NCBI GenBank assembly: GCA_948902155.1
Contig: CAQVQZ010000098.1
Location: 1 to 8,245 of the forward strand
Direction of reading: 5' to 3'
Length of the DNA stretch: 8,245 nt
From: an uncultured Oscillibacter sp.
GTDB lineage: Bacteria > Bacillota_A > Clostridia > Oscillospirales > Oscillospiraceae
The notes under the pieces were generated by a model. It was given only the letters and a program-made list of their open reading frames with translations. It had not been told where the DNA came from and did not search any database. This document shows positions 1-5,785 of the stretch, in pieces (within the stretch, counting starts at the first letter, position 1; every line of letters begins with the position of its first letter). The position numbers and the translations under genes are program-made.

Positions 1-1390
1 CTGCATGGTCGTGCCCTCCAATGTAGGATTTTTGGTCGTTCAGGATGTGCAGGGGGTCCAGGGCGTCCTTGATTTGGTTCATGACGATGAGGTTTTCCCG
101 GTTGGACTCCCGGAGGAAATAGCGCCGCTTGGAAACGCCGATGCCGTGCTCTCCGGAGGCCACGCCCCCCAGCTCGTAGGCTTTGTGATAGGCCCGGTCC
201 ATGACGGCGTGGAGCTCCCGCTCCCAGGTTTCTGCGTCCCGGTCCCCCCGGACCACGCAGAGGTGGACGTTGCCGTCCCCGGCGTGGCCGAAGCTGACCA
301 TCCGCACGCCGGAGGCGGCCTCCAGCTCGTTGACAAAGGCGATAAAGTCCGCCGTGCGGCTGATGGGCACCACAATGTCCACGGGCTCCTGCTCGCTGAC
401 GGCCTCCACGGCCTTCACCAGGGCGCCCCGGACCTTCCAGATATCCGCCGCCTGGGCGGGGTCCTCCAGCACCGCGTAGTCCAGCGCTCCATTGGCCAGA
501 GCCAGGGCCCGGACCCGCTCCAGGTTGGCCTCCACCTCGTTTTCCTGTCCGTCGAAGGTCAGGAGGATATAGCTCCCCGCCTGGGGACAGGGGTACTGTA
601 CGCCGGAAAACTCCTCGCCCAGGGCCACCACCTTCCGCTCCATGAACTCCACCGCCGTGGGGTTCGCGTCGGCCTGGAGGATGGTCAGGACGCCGCGGAT
701 ACCCGTGCCCAGGTCCCCGTAGGGCACCAGGACGCTGACGGAACATTCCGGCTTGGGCAGGAGGCGGAGGACACACTTCGTAATGACCGCCAGGGTGCCC
801 TCGGAGCCGATGAGCAGGTGCTTGAGGCTCAGGCCGCTGGCGTCCTTCACCTGCCTGCCGCCCACCTGGAGGACCGTGCCGTCCGCCAGAACCACTTCCA
901 ACCCCCGGACGTAGTCCCGGGTGACGCCGTACTTCACCGCCCGCATGCCTCCGGCGTTGGTGCTGATGTTGCCCCCCAGGCTGGAGGCCTTCTCGCCGGG
1001 GTCCGGCGGGTAGAAAAGGCCCTCCCCCTCCACATAGGCCTGGAGGTCCTGGAGCAGGATACCCGGCTCCACGGTGATAGTCAAGGTGTCCCGGTCCAGC
1101 TCCAAAATCCGGTTCATCCGGGAGAGGTCCAAGATAATCCCGCCCTGGAGGGGCACGGTGGAGCCCACCAGATTGGTCCCCGCCCCCCGGGGGGTGACGG
1201 GAATTTGGTGCTCATGGGCGTACCGCAGGACGCCGCCGACCTCCTCCGTGGAGAGGGGAAACACCAGCGCCGCCGCCTCGCCGCGGAGGCGGCCCAGGGC
1301 GTCGGTGAGGTACTCCGCCGGAATGTTGTCAAAGACCAGGCGGGACTCGTCGGCGACGACGTCCCGGAGGGCCTGCCGGTTGATCTGCAT
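1..1390 (-). CDS. FAD-binding 2-hydroxyacid oxidase/dehydrogenase, GlcD/D-LDH family (3' end outside window)
   Basis: Cytoplasmic flavoprotein expected to oxidise a D-2-hydroxyacid (glycolate, D-lactate or similar) to the 2-oxoacid. The frame is open for 463 codons without a stop, so the gene leaves the window near its natural end (family about 460-490 aa). The FAD-binding PCMH-type domain comes first: PRGAGTN at residues 67-73, NISTNAGG near 140, GSEGT near 195. The FAD-oxidase C-terminal domain carries FGHAGDGNVH (H369 and following), then GEHGIG, and ends with ALDPLHILNDQKSY, the usual C-terminal family signature. ATG at 1388-1390 follows AGGAGG (1399-1404) with 8 nt spacing. It is the fourth gene after metNIQ on the same strand, 63 nt after metQ, so probably co-transcribed. 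Substrate cannot be read from sequence. No Fe-S domain is fused, so an electron acceptor (EtfAB or GlcE/F-like) would be separate. I see no such partner here. Confidence 0.93.
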   Translation of the reverse strand, partial: MQINRQALRDVVADESRLVFDNIPAEYLTDALGRLRGEAAALVFPLSTEEVGGVLRYAHEHQIPVTPRGAGTNLVGSTVPLQGGIILDLSRMNRILELDRDTLTITVEPGILLQDLQAYVEGEGLFYPPDPGEKASSLGGNISTNAGGMRAVKYGVTRDYVRGLEVVLADGTVLQVGGRQVKDASGLSLKHLLIGSEGTLAVITKCVLRLLPKPECSVSVLVPYGDLGTGIRGVLTILQADANPTAVEFMERKVVALGEEFSGVQYPCPQAGSYILLTFDGQENEVEANLERVRALALANGALDYAVLEDPAQAADIWKVRGALVKAVEAVSEQEPVDIVVPISRTADFIAFVNELEAASGVRMVSFGHAGDGNVHLCVVRGDRDAETWERELHAVMDRAYHKAYELGGVASGEHGIGVSKRRYFLRESNRENLIVMNQIKDALDPLHILNDQKSYIGGHDHA

Positions 1391-1414
1391 TGTAAATTCC
1401 TCCTGTTCCGGGGA

Positions 1415-1439
1415 AGCCCCCTCCCGGGCGGAGGGGGCT
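1415..1439 (-). other. GC-rich stem-loop between metQ and the FAD oxidase gene
   Basis: A perfect 10-bp inverted repeat (1415-1424 with 1430-1439, arms AGCCCCCTCC and GGAGGGGGCT) with a 5-nt loop lies 15 nt after the metQ stop. On the transcribed minus strand no T-run follows it. The next bases lead straight to the AGGAGG of the downstream gene, so it is not a good intrinsic terminator in that direction. It more likely stabilises the 3' end of the metNIQ message or reduces expression of the fourth gene. On the plus strand a T-run starts 10 nt after the stem, too far for a typical terminator. Confidence 0.6.
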
Positions 1440-1453
1440 CCGCAGACGTTTTT

Positions 1454-2317
1454 TTACTGCGCCAGCAGGTCCTGGTCCCAGCCCACGGCGATGAAGTATC
1501 CGCCGTAGTCCTCGTTGAAGACCTTCTCCGTGGCCTCGCTCTGGAAGGCCCTGACCACCTTCTGATAGGTTTCCACCTTGGCGGGGTCGCTGAGGTCCGC
1601 GCTCCGGGCGGCCACCAGGCACCAGTACTCCTCCACGTCCAGGACGGAGTCCTTGTAGATGGCCTCCTCGGTTTTCAGGCCGAAGTCCAGGGCGTAGTTC
1701 CCGTTCACCACGGCGGCGGCCACGTCCGGCAGGACGGAGGGGATGACGTTGGCTTTCAGCTCCTCGATCTCAATGGCGGTATGGTAGGCCGTGATGTCGT
1801 CCACCGTGGGGCTGAACCCCGCCCCGGCGTCCAGGGCGATGAGCCCCGCCGCCTCCAGGACCTTCAGGGCCCGGCCGCCGTTGGTCAGGTCGTCGGGGAT
1901 GGCCACCACGTCGCCGTCCTTCAGCTCCTCCACGGAGGAAACCTTGTCGGAGTAGATGTTCAGGGGAATGATGAAGGTGTTTCCGATCGTCTCGATCTCA
2001 TAGCCGTAGCTCTCCACCTCGCTCTGGAGGTAGATGCGGTGCTGGAAGGCGTTCAGGTCGATTTCGCCGTTGGCCAGGGCGTTGTTGGGAGTGACGTAGT
2101 CGGAGAACTGGACAAACTCCAGGTTGATGTTCTCCGCCTTCAGGGCCTCCTGGGCGGGCGTCCACAGGTCCTCGTAGATGCCGCCCACTACGCCCAGCTG
2201 GATGGTGACGGGCTCGGAAGCGGCGGAGCCGCCGGAGTCTCCGGCGGGCTTGGAGCCGCAGGCGGTCAGGGCCAGGATCAGCGCCAGGGTCAGGGTGAGA
2301 ATGTTCGTGCGTTTCAT
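1454..2317 (-). CDS. metQ: MetQ, methionine-binding lipoprotein of the MetNIQ ABC transporter
   Basis: Extracellular solute-binding lipoprotein (NlpA/MetQ family) that captures methionine and delivers it to MetI/MetN. The 287-aa protein has a short basic N-terminus (MKR), a hydrophobic stretch and a lipobox LTAC with C20 as the predicted lipidated cysteine. A Gly/Ser-rich linker leads into the mature domain. The family hallmark is near residues 75-100 (PNNALANGEIDLNAFQH), followed by IPLNIYSDK and a PDDLTNGGRALKVLEAAGLI segment typical of MetQ. ATG at 2315-2317 is preceded by AGGAGG (2327-2332) with 9 nt spacing. It lies 50 nt after metI on the same strand with no terminator between, so it is third gene of the operon. 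Ligand is inferred from family and context. Some homologues also bind D-methionine or methionine derivatives. Confidence 0.95.
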   Translation of the reverse strand: MKRTNILTLTLALILALTACGSKPAGDSGGSAASEPVTIQLGVVGGIYEDLWTPAQEALKAENINLEFVQFSDYVTPNNALANGEIDLNAFQHRIYLQSEVESYGYEIETIGNTFIIPLNIYSDKVSSVEELKDGDVVAIPDDLTNGGRALKVLEAAGLIALDAGAGFSPTVDDITAYHTAIEIEELKANVIPSVLPDVAAAVVNGNYALDFGLKTEEAIYKDSVLDVEEYWCLVAARSADLSDPAKVETYQKVVRAFQSEATEKVFNEDYGGYFIAVGWDQDLLAQ

Positions 2318-2367
2318 AGAGCGGTTCCTCCTAAAAATTAAAGACAGATTCGTATGGACCGGGGCCG

Positions 2368-3048
2368 TCAGTGGGTGGTCTTTTTCACCACCCGGCCTCC
2401 GATGAATTCGATGATGCAGACGATGAGTACCAGCAGCACCACCGTCACATTGGTGATGTCGGCCCAGTTCCGGTCATGGCCGTAGCGGACGGCAAAGTCC
2501 CCCAGGCCCCCGGCCCCCACCACGCCGGCCATGGCCGTCAGGTTCAAAAGGCTCACCAGGGTGATGGTGGTCCCCCGGGCGATGGCCGCCACGCTCTCCC
2601 GGAGGTAAACCCGGAAGATGATCTCCCAGGGGCTGGACCCCATGGAGAGGGCCGCTTCCACAAGCCCGTGGTCCAGCTCCGCCAAAGCGCTTTCCACCTG
2701 CCGGGAGAAGAAGGGCACCGACCCGAAGACCAGGGGCACGATAGCGCCCCGGACGTACAGCGTCGTCCCCATCAGGGCCCGGGACAGGGGCATGACCCAG
2801 GTCAGCAGGATGATGAAGGGGATGGACCGGAACAGGCTGACGGCCTTGTCCACGGTCTGGTACAGGGGCTTGTTCTCCAGAATGGCCCCGGGCTTCGTCA
2901 CCGTCAGCAGCACCCCCAGGAACAGCCCCAGCAGGAAGGAGACGGCCCCGGACCACAGCACCATCAGCAGCGTGTCCGCCAGGGCCTCCCACAAATCGGG
3001 AAGCTGCTCCATCACATGGGGCATCCAGTTAATCAGCGTCTCTCGCAT
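2368..3048 (-). CDS. metI: MetI, methionine ABC transporter permease
   Basis: Inner-membrane permease of the MetNIQ importer, 226 aa, the normal size for MetI. About five hydrophobic segments are visible (around residues 22-50, 72-90, 100-115, 155-180 and 195-218). The cytoplasmic coupling loop has the EAA motif EAALSMGSSP at residues 131-140, which docks on the MetN ATPase, and RSIPFIILL is a typical MetI stretch. The ATG (3046-3048) lies inside the end of metN, an overlap of 20 nt, with GGAGG at 3058-3062 and 9 nt spacing, so the two genes are translationally close. A 50-nt gap separates it from metQ. Confidence 0.95.
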   Translation of the reverse strand: MRETLINWMPHVMEQLPDLWEALADTLLMVLWSGAVSFLLGLFLGVLLTVTKPGAILENKPLYQTVDKAVSLFRSIPFIILLTWVMPLSRALMGTTLYVRGAIVPLVFGSVPFFSRQVESALAELDHGLVEAALSMGSSPWEIIFRVYLRESVAAIARGTTITLVSLLNLTAMAGVVGAGGLGDFAVRYGHDRNWADITNVTVVLLVLIVCIIEFIGGRVVKKTTH

Positions 3049-4075
3049 CCTTCAGCACCTCCACGCCTACGTTTTTTTCGATCAGGTATTTCACCGCCGC
3101 CGTGACCTTCTCCCGCTCTCCGCCGATGATGGCCACCGTGCCGCCGATGGGGGCCCCCTGGACGATTTCGATGTCGGCGAAGATGATGTTCAGCACCACG
3201 CCGTACCGCAGGGACGCCTCCGAGATCACGGGCTCCGAGGGACTCCGCTCCACGTAGTTCAGCCGGACGATGAGCTCCCCGGGCTTGAGACGGACGATGG
3301 GGGAGTCCTGGGCGATGAGCTCCTCGATCTTCTGGAGGTTGGAGGTGGTGCGGATGAAGCTCCGGGTGACGGGCTCTTTGGGCTTGGCGAAGATGGAGAA
3401 CGCCTCCCCCTGCTCCACCACCCGGCCCTGCTCCATGACGGCCACCCGGCCGCAGATCTCCTTCACCACGGCCATCTCGTGGGTGATGACCACCACGGTG
3501 ATGCCCAGAGTCTCGTTCAAGTGCTTGATGAGGGAGAGGATGGCCTTGGTGGTCTGGGGGTCCAGGGCGGACGTGGCCTCGTCGCAGAGGAGGACGCTGG
3601 GGTCGTTGGCCAGGGCCCGGGCGATGGCCACCCGCTGCTTCTGCCCGCCGGAGAGCTGCCGGGGATAGGCGTCCGCCTTGTCCCCGATCTCCACCAGGTC
3701 CAGGAGCTTTTGGACCTTCTCCCGGATTTCCGCCTTGCTCAGGCCGCTGCCCCGGAGGGGATAGGCCACGTTGCCGAACACCGTCCGGGAGGGCATGAGG
3801 TTAAAGTGCTGGAAGATCATGCCGATCTTCCTCCGGGCCTGCCGGAGCTCCTTTGCGGAAAGGGCCGTCAGCTCCCGCCCGTCCACCGTCACGGTTCCGG
3901 CGGTGGGCCGCTCCAGCAGGTTCACGCACCGGACCAGGGTGGACTTTCCCGCCCCGGAAAAGCCGATGATGCCGAAGATCTCGCCCTTCTCAATGGAGAG
4001 GGAGACGTCCCGGACGGCGTGGACCTGCCGCCGGCCGGCGCCGAAGTCCTTGGAAATATGGTTGAGTTCGATCAA
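3029..4075 (-). CDS. metN: MetN, methionine ABC transporter ATP-binding protein with NIL regulatory domain
   Basis: ATPase that powers methionine import. With the start chosen here it is 348 aa. Walker A GFSGAGKST is at residues 38-46, the ABC signature LSGGQ at 141-145, Walker B VLLCDEAT with D165/E166, and the H-loop H199 (ITHE). The C-terminal NIL domain (about 265-340, VRLNYVERS and GAPIGGTVAIIGG) is where MetN proteins bind methionine for feedback (transinhibition). The start is TTG at 4073-4075 because a near-perfect AAAGGAGG (4083-4090) lies 7 nt before it and the protein then begins with IELNHISKDFG, like other MetN. An upstream in-frame TTG at 4097-4099 would place the ribosome site inside the coding sequence and start in the U-tract of the attenuator, so I reject it. 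First structural gene of the operon. Confidence 0.96.
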   Translation of the reverse strand: MIELNHISKDFGAGRRQVHAVRDVSLSIEKGEIFGIIGFSGAGKSTLVRCVNLLERPTAGTVTVDGRELTALSAKELRQARRKIGMIFQHFNLMPSRTVFGNVAYPLRGSGLSKAEIREKVQKLLDLVEIGDKADAYPRQLSGGQKQRVAIARALANDPSVLLCDEATSALDPQTTKAILSLIKHLNETLGITVVVITHEMAVVKEICGRVAVMEQGRVVEQGEAFSIFAKPKEPVTRSFIRTTSNLQKIEELIAQDSPIVRLKPGELIVRLNYVERSPSEPVISEASLRYGVVLNIIFADIEIVQGAPIGGTVAIIGGEREKVTAAVKYLIEKNVGVEVLKDARDAD

Positions 4076-4082
4076 GCGAATA

Positions 4083-4090
4083 CCTCCTTT
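4083..4090 (-). promoter_or_regulatory. metN ribosome binding site deciding a TTG start
   Basis: AAAGGAGG on the minus strand is a near-perfect Shine-Dalgarno. It is 7 nt from the TTG at 4075 and only 8 nt after the last U of the upstream attenuator terminator. It fixes the metN start and shows that the terminator is placed to block transcription just before the first structural gene. Confidence 0.85.
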
Positions 4091-4097
4091 AAGGCGC

Positions 4098-4128
4098 AAA
4101 AAAGCGGGGAGCCCACAGCTCCCCGCTT
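4098..4128 (-). terminator. Intrinsic terminator acting as attenuator upstream of metN
   Basis: On the minus strand an 11-bp perfect stem (4118-4128 with 4102-4112) with a 5-nt loop ends in a run of six T (4103-4098), the first two of which also close the base of the stem. This is the standard Rho-independent form. It lies between the leader ORF stop (4165) and the metN ribosome site (4090), inside the operon leader and not at a gene end. The natural reading is conditional termination. Its 5' arm GCGGGGAGC (4126-4118) can alternatively pair with leader RNA at 4205-4196 (see findings). Confidence 0.88.
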
Positions 4129-4164
4129 CGTTCGGCGGTCGTTGAAATGGCGCGGCGCGTCAGG

Positions 4165-4275
4165 TCAAACAATCCCCCGGTGTTTCGGGCAGGCGGCAAG
4201 TGAGCGCAAAGAACCCCGGACATGCATCATGTCCATGCACATGCCGCCCTGCATTCGGAAACCCTGGATGCTCAT
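4165..4275 (-). CDS. Methionine-rich leader peptide of the metNIQ operon (putative attenuator peptide)
   Basis: A 36-codon ORF, ATG at 4273-4275 and TGA at 4165-4167, preceded by AAAGGGG (4284-4290) with 8 nt spacing. Six of the first 17 codons are ATG (residues 1, 8, 12, 14, 16, 17; residues 8-17 read MQGGMCMDMM). The rest (Cys, Leu, Arg, Lys, His) is unremarkable and resembles no protein I know. It sits about 33 nt after the predicted transcription start of the metNIQ operon and is followed by an intrinsic terminator. This is the organisation of the trpL and hisL leader peptides, in which ribosome stalling at codons for the regulated amino acid prevents termination. I infer that it senses Met-tRNA supply. 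An alternative is a Met/Cys-rich metal-binding micropeptide, but the neighbouring genes favour the methionine reading. Confidence 0.8.
   Translation of the reverse strand: MSIQGFRMQGGMCMDMMHVRGSLRSLAACPKHRGIV
4218..4234 (-). repeat. Perfect hairpin within the Met-codon cluster of the leader
   Basis: On the minus strand GGACATG, loop ATG, CATGTCC gives a 7-bp perfect stem with a 3-nt loop over leader codons 14-20. In classical attenuators a hairpin in the leader ORF pauses RNA polymerase until the ribosome catches up, and this one is positioned for that. It could also be a by-product of Met (ATG) and His/Val codon choice. Confidence 0.5.
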
Positions 4276-4314
4276 TGTCCGCGCCCCTTTCTGAATCATA
4301 TCGGGATGAACAGT

Positions 4315-4343
4315 ATATTAGCACTTTCAAGTCCTGATGTCAA
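4315..4343 (-). promoter_or_regulatory. Promoter of the metNIQ leader and operon
   Basis: On the minus strand a consensus -35 TTGACA (4343-4338), a 17-nt spacer and -10 TAATAT (4320-4315) are present. An overlapping TATACT lies 3 nt further on. The predicted start is near 4308, about 33 nt before the leader ORF. The strong match implies that control is exerted after initiation, at the attenuator. Confidence 0.8.
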
Positions 4344-4373
4344 TGGAGAACCGAAAAAAGGGCAAAGTCTGTC

Positions 4374-4390
4374 GGACCTGCCAAAGGTCC
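4374..4390. repeat. Short inverted repeat between the divergent met and lrg promoters
   Basis: GGACCT (4374-4379) and AGGTCC (4385-4390) form a perfect 6-bp inverted repeat with a 5-nt centre. It lies about 30 bp upstream of the met -35 and 130 bp upstream of the lrg -35. It could bind a dimeric regulator, but a repeat of this size can occur by chance. Apart from this repeat and the two promoters I see nothing recognisable in 4344-4519. Confidence 0.3.
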
Positions 4391-4519
4391 ACAGCGGCGG
4401 GCCGGAATTTTTGGAGGGCTCCGGGCAGCGGCGCAGGGAGGAAGGGACTCCGGACCGTCCATAGCGCCCCGCGGCCTTTGTGAAAAGCCGGGAGGGGTGG
4501 AAGCGGTTCCCATTTCAGG

Positions 4520-4547
4520 TTGACTTTCCGCAGGATGCCTGTATACT
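4520..4547 (+). promoter_or_regulatory. Promoter of lrgAB
   Basis: TTGACT (4520-4525), 16-nt spacer, TATACT (4542-4547), close to the sigma-A consensus. The predicted start is near 4554, giving a 5' leader of about 40 nt before lrgA. It is divergent from the met promoter, with roughly 180 bp between the two -35 boxes. Confidence 0.7.
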
Positions 4548-4594
4548 GGACTTGTCCGGCGCGTTCCCCCACGACTCCAAAGCGAGGTGCTTGT

Positions 4595-4954
4595 ATGAGC
4601 TACATCTTCCAATTCCTGCGTATCCTGGTCTTCTGCTTCCTGGGCGAGATTCTCCATGCCCTTCTGCCCCTTCCCATTCCCGCCAGCATTTACGGCCTGG
4701 CGCTGCTGCTGGCGGCGCTGAAGGCCGGGGCGGTGAAGCTGGAACAGGTGAAGGACGCCGCCGGCTTTCTGATCGCCGTCTTTCCCCTCCTCTTTGTTCC
4801 CGGGGCCGCCGGAATCATGGAGCTGGGGCCCCTGCTGGCAGAGGTCTGGCTTCCCGTCGTCCTGGCCGTCGCCCTGGTGACCGTGCTGGTCATGGCCGCC
4901 GCCGGACGGGTCACCCAGGCGGTAATCCGCCGGAAGGAGGCCCGCCATGGCTGA
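4595..4954 (+). CDS. lrgA: LrgA/CidA-family holin-like membrane protein
   Basis: Small membrane protein of 119 aa, the usual LrgA/CidA size, with about four hydrophobic segments. The family pattern is clear: LGEILHALLPLPIPASIYGLA corresponds to the conserved LPIPGSVIGL region, followed by LEQVKDAAGFLIAVFPLLFVPGAAGIM and a basic C-terminus. LrgA with LrgB has been viewed as a modulator of murein hydrolase export and lysis. In Bacillus subtilis (PftAB) and Streptococcus mutans the pair acts in pyruvate transport, and the plant homologue PLGG1 moves glycolate/glycerate. The ATG at 4595 follows GAGGTG (4584-4589). An upstream in-frame TTG at 4520 overlaps the -35 box and is rejected. The stop overlaps the lrgB start by 8 nt, so the pair is one transcription unit. 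The CidA versus LrgA label is arbitrary from sequence alone. Confidence 0.9.
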   Translation: MSYIFQFLRILVFCFLGEILHALLPLPIPASIYGLALLLAALKAGAVKLEQVKDAAGFLIAVFPLLFVPGAAGIMELGPLLAEVWLPVVLAVALVTVLVMAAAGRVTQAVIRRKEARHG

Positions 4955-5642
4955 GCTGCTGACCCAGGGGGCGGTCTGGGGCACGCTTTTGACCATAGGG
5001 GCCTTCGCCCTGGGGACCCTTCTCCAGAAGAAAACCGGACGGGCCTGGTGCAACCCCCTGCTGCTGGGGAGCCTGTTTGTCATCCTGTTTCTCCGGCTCT
5101 GCCGGATTCCCTACCCGGACTATCAGGCCAGCGCCGGTCTGGTGAGCGGGCTCCTCCTCCCCGCCACCGTCAGCCTGGCCGTGCCGCTGTACGAGCAGTG
5201 GGAGGCCCTGCGGAAAAACACCGCCGCCATTCTCTCCGGCATCGTGGCCGGGGCCGTGGTCAGCATAGGAGCCGTCCTGCTCCTGGCCTGGGCGTTTCGG
5301 ACGGACCGCGCCGCCGCCGTCAGCCTGCTGCCCAAGTCCGTCACCACCGCCATCGGCGCGGACGTCTCCGCCGAGCTGGGGGGCATCCCCGCCCTGACCA
5401 CCGCCGTCATCATTCTGACGGGCATTTTCGGGAACCTCACCGCCCAAACCGTGTGCAGATGCTTCCGGATTACGGACCCCGTCGCCAGGGGGGTGGGCAT
5501 TGGTTCCGCCGCCCACGCCATCGGCACCGCCCGGGCCATGGAGCTCGGGCCGGTGGAAGGGGCCATGAGCAGCCTGTCCATTGCCGTGGCGGGCGTTCTG
5601 ACCGCCCTGCTCTGCCCGCTGGCGGTGAGGCTGCTTCCGTGA
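4947..5642 (+). CDS. lrgB: LrgB/CidB-family membrane protein
   Basis: Polytopic partner of LrgA, 231 aa, full length for the family. Conserved stretches are CNPLLLGSL near residue 35, LLPATVSLAVPLYEQ near 75, LLPKSVTTAIGADVSAELGG near 132, and GIGSAAHAIGTARAMELG in the C-terminal third. The family's small-residue-rich membrane helices are present. ATG at 4947 follows AAGGAGG (4934-4940) with 6 nt spacing and overlaps the end of lrgA, indicating coupled translation. Function as for lrgA: a small-organic-acid (pyruvate, lactate or glycolate) channel or lysis modulator. The nearby GlcD-like oxidase makes an organic-acid role attractive but does not prove it. I see no intrinsic terminator with a T-run after the stop in 5643-5735. 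The converging terminator at 5736-5770 has its U-tract on the other strand. Confidence 0.93.
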   Translation: MAELLTQGAVWGTLLTIGAFALGTLLQKKTGRAWCNPLLLGSLFVILFLRLCRIPYPDYQASAGLVSGLLLPATVSLAVPLYEQWEALRKNTAAILSGIVAGAVVSIGAVLLLAWAFRTDRAAAVSLLPKSVTTAIGADVSAELGGIPALTTAVIILTGIFGNLTAQTVCRCFRITDPVARGVGIGSAAHAIGTARAMELGPVEGAMSSLSIAVAGVLTALLCPLAVRLLP

Positions 5643-5735
5643 ATACAGGCGCTGGGCTCTGCTTTGTGCCCGAAGCTGCAGGGAGTTGGCGTTTGCCCCC
5701 TCCCGCCCGGCGGGCCCGTGCGCATCGGGCGCCCG

Positions 5736-5770
5736 AAAAACGCACGAGGGCCCCAGGGGGTCCTCGTGCG
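5736..5770 (-). terminator. Intrinsic terminator of the DUF3343-yedE-tusA operon
   Basis: CGCACGAGG (5741-5749) pairs perfectly with CCTCGTGCG (5762-5770). The stem extends by a G-U pair and three G-C pairs to a 4-nt loop. Read on the minus strand it is followed by TTTTT (5740-5736). It starts 15 nt after the tusA-like stop. The plus strand has no T-run after the stem, so it mainly serves the minus-strand operon. Confidence 0.85.
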
Positions 5771-5785
5771 CGGCTTCCGGAAAAT

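Noticed and set aside
1430..1456. Plus-strand intrinsic terminator from the 1415-1439 hairpin and following T-run
   Set aside because: The T-run begins 10 nt after the stem and no plus-strand gene ends there, so it is not a functional terminator in that direction.
5..2341. Plus-strand 778-codon open frame antisense to the FAD oxidase and metQ
   Set aside because: Its translation is low-complexity (Gly, Val, Asp, His, Gln-rich) with no family resemblance, and the minus-strand genes in the same place are unambiguous. It reflects the G/C bias at third codon positions.
4165..4275. Leader ORF as a copper/metal-binding Met-rich micropeptide
   Set aside because: MCMDMMH could bind metal, but the position between a promoter and an attenuator directly upstream of metNIQ is better explained by methionine-codon sensing. 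It is kept as an alternative only.
2618..4294. Plus-strand 558-codon open frame antisense to metI/metN
   Set aside because: It runs opposite clear metI and metN motifs and through the attenuator, and its protein is His/Gly/Asp-rich low-complexity sequence. Treated as a shadow frame.
4096..4308. SAM-I riboswitch or Met T-box in the metN leader
   Set aside because: I looked for the S-box 5' helix and GGA-containing core and for the T-box AGGGTGGNACCGCG sequence on the transcribed strand and found neither. A covariance search (Rfam RF00162, RF00230) would be decisive. No hit would support the leader-peptide model.
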